Below, piece by piece: positions 1-9,100 of a DNA stretch of 40,170 nucleotides. The position numbers and the translations under genes are program-made. Source of the DNA: Oleiphilaceae bacterium (lineage in GTDB: Bacteria > Pseudomonadota > Gammaproteobacteria > Pseudomonadales > Oleiphilaceae); NCBI GenBank assembly GCA_018334495.1, contig JAGXLV010000020.1, positions 1 to 40,170 of the forward strand. The letters are read 5' to 3'. Each line of letters begins with the position of its first letter. The stretch's first letter is position 1. The notes below the pieces were generated by a model, which had not been told where the DNA came from, did no database searches, and was given only the letters and a program-made list of their open reading frames with translations.

Positions 1-1
1 C

Positions 2-106
2 CTGGTGGCGGGCGGCAAAACCTTCCCCGAGCTTTTTCGCGACTCATCGGCAGAGAAGAGGGTGGAAGCGTCAAAAAGCGATCAGGCTCATGAGGTAGCG
101 CGGTAG
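2..106 (+). CDS. C-terminal end of an unidentified protein (partial, 5' end outside window)
   Basis: From base 2 a plus-strand frame stays open for 34 codons to a TAG at 104-106. The visible peptide begins LVAGGKTFPELFRD and ends in a polar tail. Third positions are mostly G or C in the first half, as in real genes of this window, which favours a genuine coding end over chance. I do not recognise the family. The stop codon lies inside the conserved GTAG of the first REPIN-like element, so the repeat appears to supply the terminus of this protein. It converges with the DUF445 gene ending at 342. Short length keeps confidence low. Confidence 0.4.
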   Translation: MVAGGKTFPELFRDSSAEKRVEASKSDQAHEVAR

Positions 107-176
107 GAGCGGTTTTAACCGCGATCCGTCCTGATGGGGGTACTGCCCCATTTCGCGGTTAAAACCGCTCCTACCG
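101..176. repeat. REPIN-like doublet 1 (two GTAG REPs in inverted orientation)
   Basis: Arms at 101-124 and 153-176 are perfect 24-base inverted repeats around a 28-base centre. Each arm carries GTAG followed by its own small palindrome GCGGTTTTAACCGC. This is the layout described for REP sequences mobilised by RAYT (TnpA-REP) transposases: a 5' GTAG next to an imperfect palindrome, paired head to head as a REPIN. No RAYT gene is in the window. Confidence 0.8.
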
Positions 177-257
177 GAGGTCGCAACCGGAGCGACTTCA
201 TCCGCGAAGAGGGTTGGCGGTAGCCCCCCTCCCGACAAGGCAATGGTTTGTCGTTTT

Positions 258-327
258 GGTAGAAGCGGCTTCAGCCGCGATCAGTGTTGACGGGTAGCCC
301 CCTTTCGCGGCTGAAGCCGCTCCTACC
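258..327. repeat. REPIN-like doublet 2
   Basis: Arms at 258-280 and 305-327 pair over 23 bases with one mismatch. Each arm again has GTAG followed by a palindrome, here GCGGCTTCAGCCGC. Compared with doublet 1 the inner palindrome has changed on both sides so that pairing is kept (TTTTAA versus CTTCAG), which points to selection for the hairpin. The stretch between the doublets (177-257) holds only a short GTCGC/GCGAC stem at 180-196 and a C-rich tract like the doublet centre. Confidence 0.8.
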
Positions 328-341
328 GTAAATTCGGGCCA

Positions 342-1574
342 CTAGAACAAAGACTGGCCGAACACAAAAATAAGCTGCGCCACACCCGCCCCGAAACCCA
401 GAAACGCGCCTACCAGAATCAGCTTGAACTCGTCCTCCTGAAAGCAGGGTCTGAGAAGGTTCTGGAATTCGGGCGGAGACAGCTCGATCATTCGTTGCAC
501 CATAATCGCTTTGACCGCCTCGGCGCGATTGTGCTGAAAGGCCGGATCGTCGAAGGATGTGCGTGAAATTTCGATGGCCCGGTCGCCAATCTGCTGTTTG
601 AGGGCAGCGAAGCCGGCGGGGCCGAACGCCAACTGGGTCAGGGTCTTACCACCCAGGCCGGGGGCCTCGTCCACCAGGGGTTTGATGTGCTTTCGCACCA
701 TGTTCTGGGCGCGTTCGCTCCTGGAGCCGGTCAGTATGGTGTGAACCAGGTTGCCAACGGTGAGAATTTCGTGAGTTACGGTTTGGCAGAAGGCATCGGC
801 GACCTCGGGCTGGCGCTTGAGAAAGAGGCCCTGAATCCGGAAAGGCCCGATTTTTACGGGGTTCAACGGTCGGAAGATGACATTGAGGGCTATCCAGTTG
901 GTGGCCCAGCCCACCAGCAGGCCAAAAAACGGCAGCACCCACCAGGCCGGATAGAAGTACCACACCGACATTTGCACCAGGCCGAACAGGAACCCGAAAT
1001 AAAATCCCGACTTGATAATAAAACGGAATTCAACGTCGCCGCATTCCAAAAAGATCTTGTTAAGCAGCTGTTTATCGGCCACCAGGCGCTGAATCACCAT
1101 CTCCTTGATGTCCAGCAGGTCCTCAATGTTGTGGGACACGTCCAGTATCAGGTTATCGACATGCTGCGGCAGCGCCTTGCGGACCCGTTGATAGACCATT
1201 TGGCGGGCGGTGATCGGCAGGTTCTCCCAGAACACGGGATGCTCCGCCAGCATTAGCTCATCGACGTATTCTTCCACCCGGGGTTCGACCGCATGAATAA
1301 CATGAGCGGCCAGGACGCCCGGATCAATCTGCTGGAAGATTTCACGCACAGTGCCAATCTTGGAAATGGTCGTGTCCACGCTCACGGAGGCCATTTTCTC
1401 GGCCTTGGAGGGAATAATGCCCTGCCACCCCAGTAACGGAGGCTTACCAACGAACTCAACCGGTAAAAAGGTCATCTTGATCGCGAGCCAGTTGGTGATC
1501 CAGCCAATCAACCCGGCGATGAACGGGATACTGAGGTACTGCCAGAACTCGATCTGAGTCAGAAAGTTAGTCAT
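342..1574 (-). CDS. DUF445 family inner-membrane protein
   Basis: This 410-residue protein belongs to the DUF445 family of membrane proteins with no established biochemical role. A duplicated membrane motif is visible: GWITNWLAIKMTF near residues 24-36 and GWATNWIALNVIF near 222-234, each at the end of a hydrophobic segment and followed by a proline-rich loop. A third hydrophobic helix closes the C-terminus. The middle (about 60-180) is a charged, helical soluble region. Its ATG overlaps the TGA of the upstream RND pump gene in an ATGA (1571-1574), so it is almost certainly translated by coupling from that gene. The family call is firm; any role alongside the pump is inference from this coupling. 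Confidence 0.85.
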   Translation of the reverse strand: MTNFLTQIEFWQYLSIPFIAGLIGWITNWLAIKMTFLPVEFVGKPPLLGWQGIIPSKAEKMASVSVDTTISKIGTVREIFQQIDPGVLAAHVIHAVEPRVEEYVDELMLAEHPVFWENLPITARQMVYQRVRKALPQHVDNLILDVSHNIEDLLDIKEMVIQRLVADKQLLNKIFLECGDVEFRFIIKSGFYFGFLFGLVQMSVWYFYPAWWVLPFFGLLVGWATNWIALNVIFRPLNPVKIGPFRIQGLFLKRQPEVADAFCQTVTHEILTVGNLVHTILTGSRSERAQNMVRKHIKPLVDEAPGLGGKTLTQLAFGPAGFAALKQQIGDRAIEISRTSFDDPAFQHNRAEAVKAIMVQRMIELSPPEFQNLLRPCFQEDEFKLILVGAFLGFGAGVAQLIFVFGQSLF

Positions 1575-4500
1575 TCAACAGCCTGTGAGGGAGTGCGTGG
1601 CCCGGTTGCGGAATCGCGGGTGCCGGGCTCGAAGCGGCTGGTGACGCTTTCAATGATCGACAGCAGCACTGGCACCACGAGAAGAATGAGCAGTGTACCG
1701 ACGGCCAGGCCAAAGGCGATGCTTGCGGCCATGGGAATCAGGAACTGGGCCTGCAGGGAGGTCTCGAAAAGCAGTGGCAAGAGGCCGCCGATGGTGGTCA
1801 GCGATGTCAGCACCACGGCCCGCAGCCGGCTGCAAGAGGCCTCGACCAGGGCTTCCCTGGCAGCCATGCCCTGTTCCCTGAGCTCCTTGTAGAAAGTCAC
1901 CAGAATGATCGAATCATTGATCACAATGCCCGATAGCCCGAACATGCCGAACAGGGACAGGATCGTCAGGTCGATGCCCAGAACCAGGTGGCCCAGAACC
2001 GCGCCGCATAAACCGAAGGGGATGGCGAGCATGACGGCAATGGGCCAGGTATAGGCCCCGAACACCCAGGCCAGGATGATGTAAATCATGGCCAGCCCCA
2101 GGACAGCCCCTGTCATCATGTCGGAGCCGGTTTCCCGCTGCTCCTCGGCCTTGCCTTTGAAAATCGCTTCGATGCCGTACTGGCTGAGAATGCCCGGCAG
2201 CACATCGGCCCTGAGATCCGCGATCACTTGATTGGCGTTGGTGGTTTCGCTGTCCACGTCGGCGGTGACGCTGACGCCCAGCTGGCCGTCGGTGTGCCGC
2301 AGCAGCGCCAGGCCGCGCCTTGATTCCAGTTCGATCACGTTGTCCAGCGGCGCGGACTGGCCGGCCGGCGTGATGATCGGCAGGCTGGTCAGGGTGCGCT
2401 GCAGGTTGCGCTCGGCCCGGGGCAGCATGATACGCACTTCGACTTCGTCATGACGGTCGTAAAAAACCTGCAACAGCTGGCCGTCCATGGCAGCGCGCAT
2501 CTGACGGCCGACATTATCAATGGTCAGCCCCAAAGACTGAGCCAGAGGCGTCAGTGAGAAGACGTATTGCTGTTTGCCCCAGGGCAGGTCATCCAGGATA
2601 TCGCTCACCCCTGCGTAGTTTCGCAGGGCCTCTTTGGTGTCCTCAGCCGCGGCCTTGAGGATCTCGGCATTGCCCCCGGTCAGGAAAATATCCACCGGTT
2701 TGCCCGGCGGTCCGCCCTGGGGGCTGGTAATGGAAAGCTGTTCGATACCGGCCAGCTTGGGCAGGGCCTCGCGCCAGGCGCTTATGAATTCCGGATTGCG
2801 CACCTCCCGGGCATCGGGTGTGACCAGTTCGACCGATACCATGGCGTATTGCTCGCCGCGCTCAGTGTTGCTGCCGCCGTCGAACGACGCCTGGTTCAGG
2901 CGCAGCAGGGCAACTTCCACCAGGTCGTCTTCTGACTTCAGCTTCTCATTGACCTCCCAGAGCTTGTCCTCCATGACCCGGCCGTAGGCTTTGACGTCCG
3001 ACGGCGGGGTGCCGGCGGCAAACTTGACGCCGGCAACCAGGCTGGAGGTTTCCGGCGTCGGGAAAAAGGTAAACCGGACATGCCCTGTGGCCACCAGCGC
3101 GACACTGAGCGCAAGCGCGCAGCCGGTGGCGGTCAGTACCGTGGCCCGGTGATTCAGGCTCCAGACTGCCAGGGGCCGGAACTGGCGATCGCGGAAATGA
3201 TCGTACATGGCCTCCAGCTTTTGCCGGACCCGGGTCGGCTCACGATGATCATTGCGTTGAAAACTCGCCCGTAAATGGCCTGGCAGAATCAGGAAGCTTT
3301 CGATCAGCGAGGCGATGATCACACAGATCACCACGAACGGAATGTCCCGCAGTATCTGGCCGATGATGCCGCTGACCAGCATCAGGGGCAGGAAGGCCGC
3401 CACCGTAGTCAGTGATGAGCTCATCACCGGCACCAGCATGCGTCGGGCGCCGCCCTCGGCTGAATGGAGGGGGCCGTCGCCCCGCTGATAGTGGGTCATG
3501 GCGTCCTCCGCCACCACTATGGCATCGTCCACAATGATGCCCAGCGCCATGATCAGGGCGAACAGGCTGATCATGTTGATGCTGCCGCCATTAAGCCAAA
3601 GCACCGCCAGGGCGCCCATGAAGGAAATCGGGATGCCTGCCGCGACCCAGAAAGCAATGCGGCCATTCAAGAAAACAAACAGGATACCGACGACGAGTAT
3701 GAGGCCGCTGACGCCATTTTTAAGGAGCAGGCCGATGCGCTCCTCGATCAATTCATACTGTTTGTCGAAGGTGATCAACTGCATGTTTTCGGGCAACTCG
3801 CCGCGGGCGTCGTCGAGCCAGCCTTTCATGATATCGGCGGCTTTCAGCGCATCCGAGGATTCTGTGCGTTGCAGTTTCATCAAGACTGCCGGTTCGCCCT
3901 GGTAATAGATCTCGACGCTGTTGTCCTTGGGTCTCAGGCTGACCTCCGCAACATCGCCCAGGGTCAGGCGACGGCCTTCGTCGGTAGTGGCGATGGCCAT
4001 GCGGGCAAAATCATCGACGCTGCGGCCTTTTTCCAGGCTGCGAATCTCGCGCACGGATTCTTCTTCGCCGATGGTGCCCGCGGGGATATCCTGGCTTTGG
4101 GCGACCACGCGCTCGCCAACCTGGGGCAGGGTCATGCCCAGCTCGGCGATGGTGGTACTGCTCATTTCAATGGCCATTTCCCGTTCCGGCAGGCCCGTCA
4201 GCGCCACTTTGGCAATGCCCCGGTCCAGGAGTTCCTGCTCAAACCGGTAGGCCAGAGGTCGCAGGGCTTCGAGGCGCACCGGCCCGGTCAGCACAACGGT
4301 GGCGACGGACTCATTGCGCACGACCTTGGAGATTTCAGGACGTTCGGCATCGGACGGCAGGTTGCGTACCAGGCCGACAAACTCGTTGACCTGATCCAGG
4401 GCGATACCCATGTCGGTGTTTTCCTGGTACTCGATGACAATGCGGCTGAAACCCTTTGAGGAGGTCGAGCGCATCTCGTCGACGTTGTCCAGGTTACGCA

Positions 4501-4738
4501 GTTCCTGCTCCAGGGGCGTGGTAATGGAGCGGGCCACATCCTCGGCGGTGGCGCCGGGCCAGGCCACATTGACCGTGATGAAATCGATGGCGAAAGTGGG
4601 GAAGAACTGGCGGTTGAGATTGGCCAGTGAATAGATACCGGCCAAAATGAGAATCAGCATCAACAGGTTGGCCGCCACCCGATGCCGGGCGAAACGCCCG
4701 AGGATATCCTCCCTGTGTGCCCCCGCGTCCTGACTCAT
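1571..4738 (-). CDS. RND-family efflux pump, inner-membrane permease subunit
   Basis: This 1055-residue protein has the full length and layout of an RND (AcrB/MdtB-like) proton-driven exporter. There is an N-terminal transmembrane helix near residues 22-41, a first periplasmic region, a helix bundle carrying the proton-relay pair D404-D405 in GIIVDDAIVVAEDAM, a second periplasmic region, and a second bundle with GLSGIVINDSIILV. The signature WPGATAEDV occurs near residue 60. The start at 4738 overlaps the stop of the fusion-protein gene in ATGA (4735-4738). No outer-membrane TolC-type gene is present in the window, so the pump probably borrows one. Substrate cannot be told from sequence; divalent-cation or drug export are both possible. 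Confidence 0.93.
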   Translation of the reverse strand: MSQDAGAHREDILGRFARHRVAANLLMLILILAGIYSLANLNRQFFPTFAIDFITVNVAWPGATAEDVARSITTPLEQELRNLDNVDEMRSTSSKGFSRIVIEYQENTDMGIALDQVNEFVGLVRNLPSDAERPEISKVVRNESVATVVLTGPVRLEALRPLAYRFEQELLDRGIAKVALTGLPEREMAIEMSSTTIAELGMTLPQVGERVVAQSQDIPAGTIGEEESVREIRSLEKGRSVDDFARMAIATTDEGRRLTLGDVAEVSLRPKDNSVEIYYQGEPAVLMKLQRTESSDALKAADIMKGWLDDARGELPENMQLITFDKQYELIEERIGLLLKNGVSGLILVVGILFVFLNGRIAFWVAAGIPISFMGALAVLWLNGGSINMISLFALIMALGIIVDDAIVVAEDAMTHYQRGDGPLHSAEGGARRMLVPVMSSSLTTVAAFLPLMLVSGIIGQILRDIPFVVICVIIASLIESFLILPGHLRASFQRNDHREPTRVRQKLEAMYDHFRDRQFRPLAVWSLNHRATVLTATGCALALSVALVATGHVRFTFFPTPETSSLVAGVKFAAGTPPSDVKAYGRVMEDKLWEVNEKLKSEDDLVEVALLRLNQASFDGGSNTERGEQYAMVSVELVTPDAREVRNPEFISAWREALPKLAGIEQLSITSPQGGPPGKPVDIFLTGGNAEILKAAAEDTKEALRNYAGVSDILDDLPWGKQQYVFSLTPLAQSLGLTIDNVGRQMRAAMDGQLLQVFYDRHDEVEVRIMLPRAERNLQRTLTSLPIITPAGQSAPLDNVIELESRRGLALLRHTDGQLGVSVTADVDSETTNANQVIADLRADVLPGILSQYGIEAIFKGKAEEQRETGSDMMTGAVLGLAMIYIILAWVFGAYTWPIAVMLAIPFGLCGAVLGHLVLGIDLTILSLFGMFGLSGIVINDSIILVTFYKELREQGMAAREALVEASCSRLRAVVLTSLTTIGGLLPLLFETSLQAQFLIPMAASIAFGLAVGTLLILLVVPVLLSIIESVTSRFEPGTRDSATGPRTPSQAVE

Positions 4739-6003
4739 GCGTCAGGCTCCTGTTCGATGACATCCACTTTCAGGCCTCTCAGGGCGTTGGGCAACTGTGT
4801 GACCAGTATGCGGTCGCCGGACTCCAGGTCGGGCGAGCGCACCAGCAGCCGTTGTTGGCCCTCCTCGAAACGGTCCCCCGCAAGAGTGACCTCGACCGGC
4901 TCCAGCCGGCCATCCCGGACGCGATAAACCGTCGCGGCATCGTACAGGGCTGAAACCGGAATGCTGAAGGTGTCTGCTGTCGCAGCCAGATTCAGGCGCA
5001 CATCCAGGGTTCTGTTCAAGGTGACGTCCGGTGTCGCCTCAGCAAAACTGAAAAGCGCGTCCACGCCGCCGGCGTCAGGATTGATCCGGCCACTGAGGCG
5101 ATTCAGAACCAGGGGGTGCCGGGTGTCTCCGATTGGAGCTTCGGCATTGAGGGCCGTCCCTTCTGCCAGGGATTGCCGGGCTTCCGCGACCCAGCGCATG
5201 GGAATCTGGGCCCGGACTTCCAGGCGTGAGTTGTCATAAAGGTTGAGCAGAGTTTCACCACCGCGGACCCGTTCACCCGGGCTCACATTAATCGCGGTGA
5301 TTACGCCGGTGAAAGGCGCTTTTACCTCTGTGCTTTCCAGGTCCAGGCGAGCCTGCTCAAGCAGTGCTCTGGCCCTTTGCAGGCGCGCATCCAGCGACTC
5401 TATGCGACTGTTGTGGTTGGCCACGGCCAGCTCGCGGCTGATCAAAGAAAGCTCGGCGGTTTGCAGCACCTGGCGCGCTTCATCCACGCTGGCCTGGCTG
5501 GTGAGGTTGGATTCTTCCAGTCGACGGACACGGGCCAGGGACTGCTCGGCGATGGCCACCAGGGCTTTTTCCCGCTCCAGGAATTTCTGGTCGGCCTGGT
5601 ACTGGTTCTGCTCGGTTTTTTTCTGGGCCAGGAGTTCATCCACATCGGCCTGACGTTGCGCCAGCAGTAATTCCACCTCGGTGCGCTCAAGCTCCAGAAT
5701 GACCTGACCGGCATTCACAGCCTGGCCTTCCAGGACCGGAATCGCCGCCACATTGGCCGTAACCGAGGAGGTAAGCGTTGAGCGGAAGGGGGTTTCCACC
5801 CGCCCCAGCAGCCTCAGCTGCGGCGACAGCCGCTGGGCTTCCAGTGTCGTGGTCCGGACCGGCCAGGAGCGCTCCTGCGCGGCAATTTCCGGCGGCGCCG
5901 GCTTCCAGGTGTAAAAAAGCCAGATCGCCAGCGCGGTCAGTGTCGCGAGCAACAGTGGAATTAAAATTGGTTTGCTGCGCAACCACAGCCGGGATGCTGC
6001 CAC
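4735..6003 (-). CDS. RND efflux periplasmic adaptor (HlyD/AcrA-type membrane fusion protein)
   Basis: The adaptor links the inner-membrane pump to an outer-membrane channel. It has 422 residues. A single N-terminal membrane helix lies at about 13-31, then come a half lipoyl/barrel-sandwich motif around VLEGQAVNAGQVI, a long coiled-coil hairpin at about 110-215, the returning lipoyl half (VKAPFTGVITAINVSPGERV) and beta-barrel and membrane-proximal domains. The start is a GTG at 6003, chosen because AGGAA (6010-6014) sits six bases upstream; an ATG at 6010 is out of frame. It is the first gene of a three-gene coupled unit with the RND pump and the DUF445 gene, 69 bases after rsmE. Confidence 0.92.
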   Translation of the reverse strand: MAASRLWLRSKPILIPLLLATLTALAIWLFYTWKPAPPEIAAQERSWPVRTTTLEAQRLSPQLRLLGRVETPFRSTLTSSVTANVAAIPVLEGQAVNAGQVILELERTEVELLLAQRQADVDELLAQKKTEQNQYQADQKFLEREKALVAIAEQSLARVRRLEESNLTSQASVDEARQVLQTAELSLISRELAVANHNSRIESLDARLQRARALLEQARLDLESTEVKAPFTGVITAINVSPGERVRGGETLLNLYDNSRLEVRAQIPMRWVAEARQSLAEGTALNAEAPIGDTRHPLVLNRLSGRINPDAGGVDALFSFAEATPDVTLNRTLDVRLNLAATADTFSIPVSALYDAATVYRVRDGRLEPVEVTLAGDRFEEGQQRLLVRSPDLESGDRILVTQLPNALRGLKVDVIEQEPDA

Positions 6004-6072
6004 AGGTCATTCCTATCGATCAGGGATTTACGGGATGAATTCAACGCGGCAGCAGTAATACGCACACGGACG

Positions 6073-6825
6073 TTAAAAGGTGTAGTCGCTGCCGTAGCCT
6101 CCGTCGCCCCAGAGCCATTGGCAGAGGGCAAGCGCTGCCACCGGTGCGGTTTCCGTGCGCAGAACCCTTGGCCCCATGGCCGCCGGCAGAAATCCGGCGC
6201 GCTCGGCCTGGGCAATTTCATCCTCGCTCAGACCGCCTTCGGGGCCTACCAACAGCGCCAGCTGGTCCGGCCGTGACAGCTCTGTCAGGGCTTTTTCGGT
6301 GCGATGGTGCAACACAAGTTTGAGGTCGCAATTCTCGCTGTAATCCAACCACTCGTCCAGCGTCATCACCGGCGCAATGGTTGGAATCAGGGCGCGCCCG
6401 CACTGTTCCGCCGCCGCAATGGCCACACCCTGCCAGTGCCGCAGGCGCTTTTCCTCCCGGTCCCCTTTCAGGCGGACTTCGCAGCGCTCACTGACCAGCG
6501 GCGCGATGGTGGTCACCCCCATTTCGACGCTTTTCTGGATGGCGTAGTCCATCCGGTCGCCCCGGGAGATCACCTGGCCAAGCACGGACTTGAGGGGCGA
6601 TTCGAGTTCGTTTTGCTGGGCCGGGCCCAGGGCTGCAATCACTTCTTTTTTGCCGACGTGACTGATGGTGGCGGGATAATCCAGGCCATCGCCGTTGAAC
6701 AGCACCAGAACCTGGCCCGGCTGCATCCGCAGAACCTTGGCTACATGCTGCGCGGCGGCGGCATCCAGGGTATGGGACTCACCGGCCGCCAGATCGGCGG
6801 AAGTATAAATTCTTGGAACTCTCAT
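6073..6825 (-). CDS. rsmE: 16S rRNA (uracil(1498)-N(3))-methyltransferase RsmE
   Basis: RsmE methylates N3 of U1498 in 16S rRNA of the 30S subunit with S-adenosylmethionine. The 250-residue protein has an N-terminal PUA-like part, beginning MRVPRIYTSADL, and a C-terminal SPOUT (knotted) methyltransferase domain. That domain carries the family motifs VGPEGGLSEDEI near residue 190 and LRTETAPVAAL near the end. Length is typical (about 240-250). It begins 28 bases after the bioA stop on the same strand and may be co-transcribed. No strong Shine-Dalgarno precedes the ATG. Confidence 0.95.
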   Translation of the reverse strand: MRVPRIYTSADLAAGESHTLDAAAAQHVAKVLRMQPGQVLVLFNGDGLDYPATISHVGKKEVIAALGPAQQNELESPLKSVLGQVISRGDRMDYAIQKSVEMGVTTIAPLVSERCEVRLKGDREEKRLRHWQGVAIAAAEQCGRALIPTIAPVMTLDEWLDYSENCDLKLVLHHRTEKALTELSRPDQLALLVGPEGGLSEDEIAQAERAGFLPAAMGPRVLRTETAPVAALALCQWLWGDGGYGSDYTF

Positions 6826-6853
6826 GCTTTTATGACACCACGCTGATTATCGC

Positions 6854-8203
6854 TCAGTCCCGGACCGCTATTTCGATGCCTTCAGTGGCAACCTGGGCCA
6901 GATGACGTATCTGTTCCTCGGTGATCACATAAGGCGGCATGAAATACACCACATTGCCCAGGGGGCGCAACAAAGCCTCGCGGGTCAGTGAATGCTGGTA
7001 AACCTTCAAGCCACGTCTTTCCTGCCAGGGGAAGGGCGTCAGGTCGGCTTTGTTCTTCACCATTTCAATTGCCAGTGTCATGCCGTGCTGGCGGATGTCA
7101 CCGACATTGGGGTGGTCGGCCAGATGCGCCACCGACTCCGACATGCAGGTGGCAAGGCCACGATTGTTCTCTATGACGCGGTCGTCCCGGAAAATATCCA
7201 GGGTTGCCAGGGCCACCGCACAGCCGATGGGGTTGCCGGTATAGCTGTGGGAGTGCAGAAAGGCCCGCATGGTTTCGTAATCGTCGTAAAAGGCGTCGTA
7301 GACATCATCGGTGGTTAATACGACGGATAGCGGCAGATAGCCTGCCGTCAGGCCTTTCGACAGACACATGAAATCCGGGGTGATGCCGGACTGCTCACAG
7401 GCGAACAGGGTGCCGGTACGGCCAAAGCCAACGGCGATCTCATCCGCGATCAGGTGCACATCGTAGCGGTTGCAGGCTTCACGCAGCTTGGTGTGGTAGA
7501 TCGGGTGGTGCATGCGCATGCCGCCGGCGCACTGGATCATGGGCTCGACTACCACGGCGCAAATCTCGTCATGCCGTTCCGCCAGGATTTTCTCCATGGC
7601 CTCGAACTGGCGCAGGGCGTAGTCTTCGCTGGTTTCGCCGGGTTCGCGGTTGTAGGCATCCGGCGAGGGCGCCGTGATCACTTCCATCAGCAGTGGCTGA
7701 TACGTGTTCTTGTAAAGGGCGACATCCCCCAGGGCCAAGGCGCCCAGGGTTTCGCCGTGGTAGCTGTTGCCCAGATTGACGAAGTTCTTCTTGCCCGGCT
7801 TGCCATGGTTCTTCCAGTAATGGAAACTCATTTTCAGCGCCGCTTCGATGGCGGAGGAGCCATTATCAGCGTAGAAGCACTTGTTGAGACCGTCCGGGGT
7901 CACCTCGATCAGCCGCTCGGACAGATTGACCACCGGCTCATGGCTGAACCCGGCCAGAATCACGTGCTCCAGCTGCTCGATCTGATCCCGGATGGCGCCG
8001 TTGATCCGCGGGTTGGCGTGGCCGAACAGATTGACCCACCAGGAACTCACCGCATCGATGTAGCGATTGTTCTCGAAATCCTCAAGCCAGACACCTTCGC
8101 CCCTTTTGATGGGGATCAGCGGTAAGGATTCATGGTCTTTCATCTGGGTGCAGGGGTGCCAGACCGATTTCAGGTCTCTTGCGACGATATCCGCGTTGCG
8201 CAT
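6854..8203 (-). CDS. bioA: Adenosylmethionine-8-amino-7-oxononanoate aminotransferase
   Basis: BioA makes 7,8-diaminononanoate in biotin synthesis, using S-adenosylmethionine as amino donor with pyridoxal phosphate. The 449-residue protein is a class III aminotransferase of normal length. The PLP-binding lysine is K283 in LSKGLTAGYLPL, the cofactor-ring aspartate is D254 in LIADEIAVGFGRTG, and the N-terminal WHPCTQMKDH stretch is characteristic of BioA. The start is supported by AGGAG (8212-8216) eight bases upstream. Other biotin genes are not adjacent. An imperfect dyad lies 40 bases upstream. Confidence 0.95.
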   Translation of the reverse strand: MRNADIVARDLKSVWHPCTQMKDHESLPLIPIKRGEGVWLEDFENNRYIDAVSSWWVNLFGHANPRINGAIRDQIEQLEHVILAGFSHEPVVNLSERLIEVTPDGLNKCFYADNGSSAIEAALKMSFHYWKNHGKPGKKNFVNLGNSYHGETLGALALGDVALYKNTYQPLLMEVITAPSPDAYNREPGETSEDYALRQFEAMEKILAERHDEICAVVVEPMIQCAGGMRMHHPIYHTKLREACNRYDVHLIADEIAVGFGRTGTLFACEQSGITPDFMCLSKGLTAGYLPLSVVLTTDDVYDAFYDDYETMRAFLHSHSYTGNPIGCAVALATLDIFRDDRVIENNRGLATCMSESVAHLADHPNVGDIRQHGMTLAIEMVKNKADLTPFPWQERRGLKVYQHSLTREALLRPLGNVVYFMPPYVITEEQIRHLAQVATEGIEIAVRD

Positions 8204-8244
8204 GCTGGGTGCTCCTGTAATTCCGCCGGATCAAAATGGCAAGC

Positions 8245-8286
8245 GGTCATGATACTGGTGCAGGGGTCGGCGTACCAGTTATGACC
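8245..8286. other. Imperfect inverted repeat upstream of bioA
   Basis: Arms at 8245-8259 and 8274-8286 pair over 13 bases with a two-base bulge around a 14-base centre. It lies between the ABC transporter ATPase stop (8317) and bioA (start 8203), both minus strand. No T-run directly follows on the minus strand, so it is not a clear terminator. It could be an operator or leader structure of bioA. Confidence 0.45.
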
Positions 8287-8316
8287 GGCTGGCGGTTTTC
8301 AAGTTGACTCGACTTG

Positions 8317-9063
8317 TCAGTGCTTGAGCACCCGTGCGAGGAAGGCCTGGGTGCGTTCATGCTGGGGATTGTCGAAAACCGCTTCGGGTTTGCCTTCCTC
8401 GACGATTCGCCCTTCATGAATATAAATCACCCGGTCGGCCACTTCTCTGGCGAAGCCCATTTCATGGGTCACCACCATCATGGTCATGCCTTCCTTGGCG
8501 AGCTCCCGCATGACATCGAGAACCTCCCCGATCATTTCCGGGTCCAGGGCCGAGGTGGGCTCGTCAAACAGCATGAGCCGGGGGTCCATGGCCAGTGCCC
8601 GGGCGATAGCCACCCGCTGTTGCTGGCCGCCAGACAGCTGCGAGGGGTACTTGTTGGCCTGGGTGGCAATGCCGACCCGGTCGAGCAGGCGGTCCGCCAG
8701 CCTGGCCGCGTCCGTGTCCGATACTTCTTTGACCTTGGTGGGGGCCAGCATGATGTTCTTTTTGACCGTCAGGTGCGGAAACAGGTTGAACTGCTGGAAC
8801 ACCATGCCTACCTGTTTGCGGATGGTCGCCAGGCCTTTCTGGCTGGCGCCTTTCGGTAACAGGTTTTCCTTGTCCACCAGCAATTGGCCGGACTGGTATT
8901 CCTCGAGGCCGTTAACGCACCGAATCAGGGTGGATTTGCCTGAGCCGCTGGCGCCGATGATCACCACGACTTCCCCCGGCTCCACGCTCAGGTCGATTTC
9001 CTTCAGCACGTGAAGCTCACCGAAGTGTTTGTTCAGACCCTGCATTTTTACGATCTGTGTCAT
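8317..9063 (-). CDS. Polar amino-acid ABC transporter, ATP-binding protein (GlnQ/HisP type)
   Basis: This is the cytoplasmic ATPase that powers the importer encoded with it. It has 248 residues, typical of GlnQ/HisP. Walker A is GASGSGKS (38-45), the Q-loop is [16 protein letters not shown] (86-100), the ABC signature is LSGGQQQR (143-150), and Walker B is [14 protein letters not shown] (163-176). The H-loop is TH near residue 203. It is the third gene of the unit, 37 bases after the permease, with AGAGAGG upstream of its ATG. Substrate is a polar amino acid by family; the exact one cannot be read. Confidence 0.95.
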   Translation of the reverse strand: MTQIVKMQGLNKHFGELHVLKEIDLSVEPGEVVVIIGASGSGKSTLIRCVNGLEEYQSGQLLVDKENLLPKGASQKGLATIRKQVGMVFQQFNLFPHLTVKKNIMLAPTKVKEVSDTDAARLADRLLDRVGIATQANKYPSQLSGGQQQRVAIARALAMDPRLMLFDEPTSALDPEMIGEVLDVMRELAKEGMTMMVVTHEMGFAREVADRVIYIHEGRIVEEGKPEAVFDNPQHERTQAFLARVLKH

Positions 9064-9100
9064 GAATATGTGCCTCTCTTAATTCGGCCGGTACTGCTCG

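Noticed and set aside
3464..4459. 331-codon open frame opposite the RND pump gene
   Set aside because: Antisense to a well-supported gene, with no recognisable motifs and histidine/glutamine-rich composition typical of a shadow frame.
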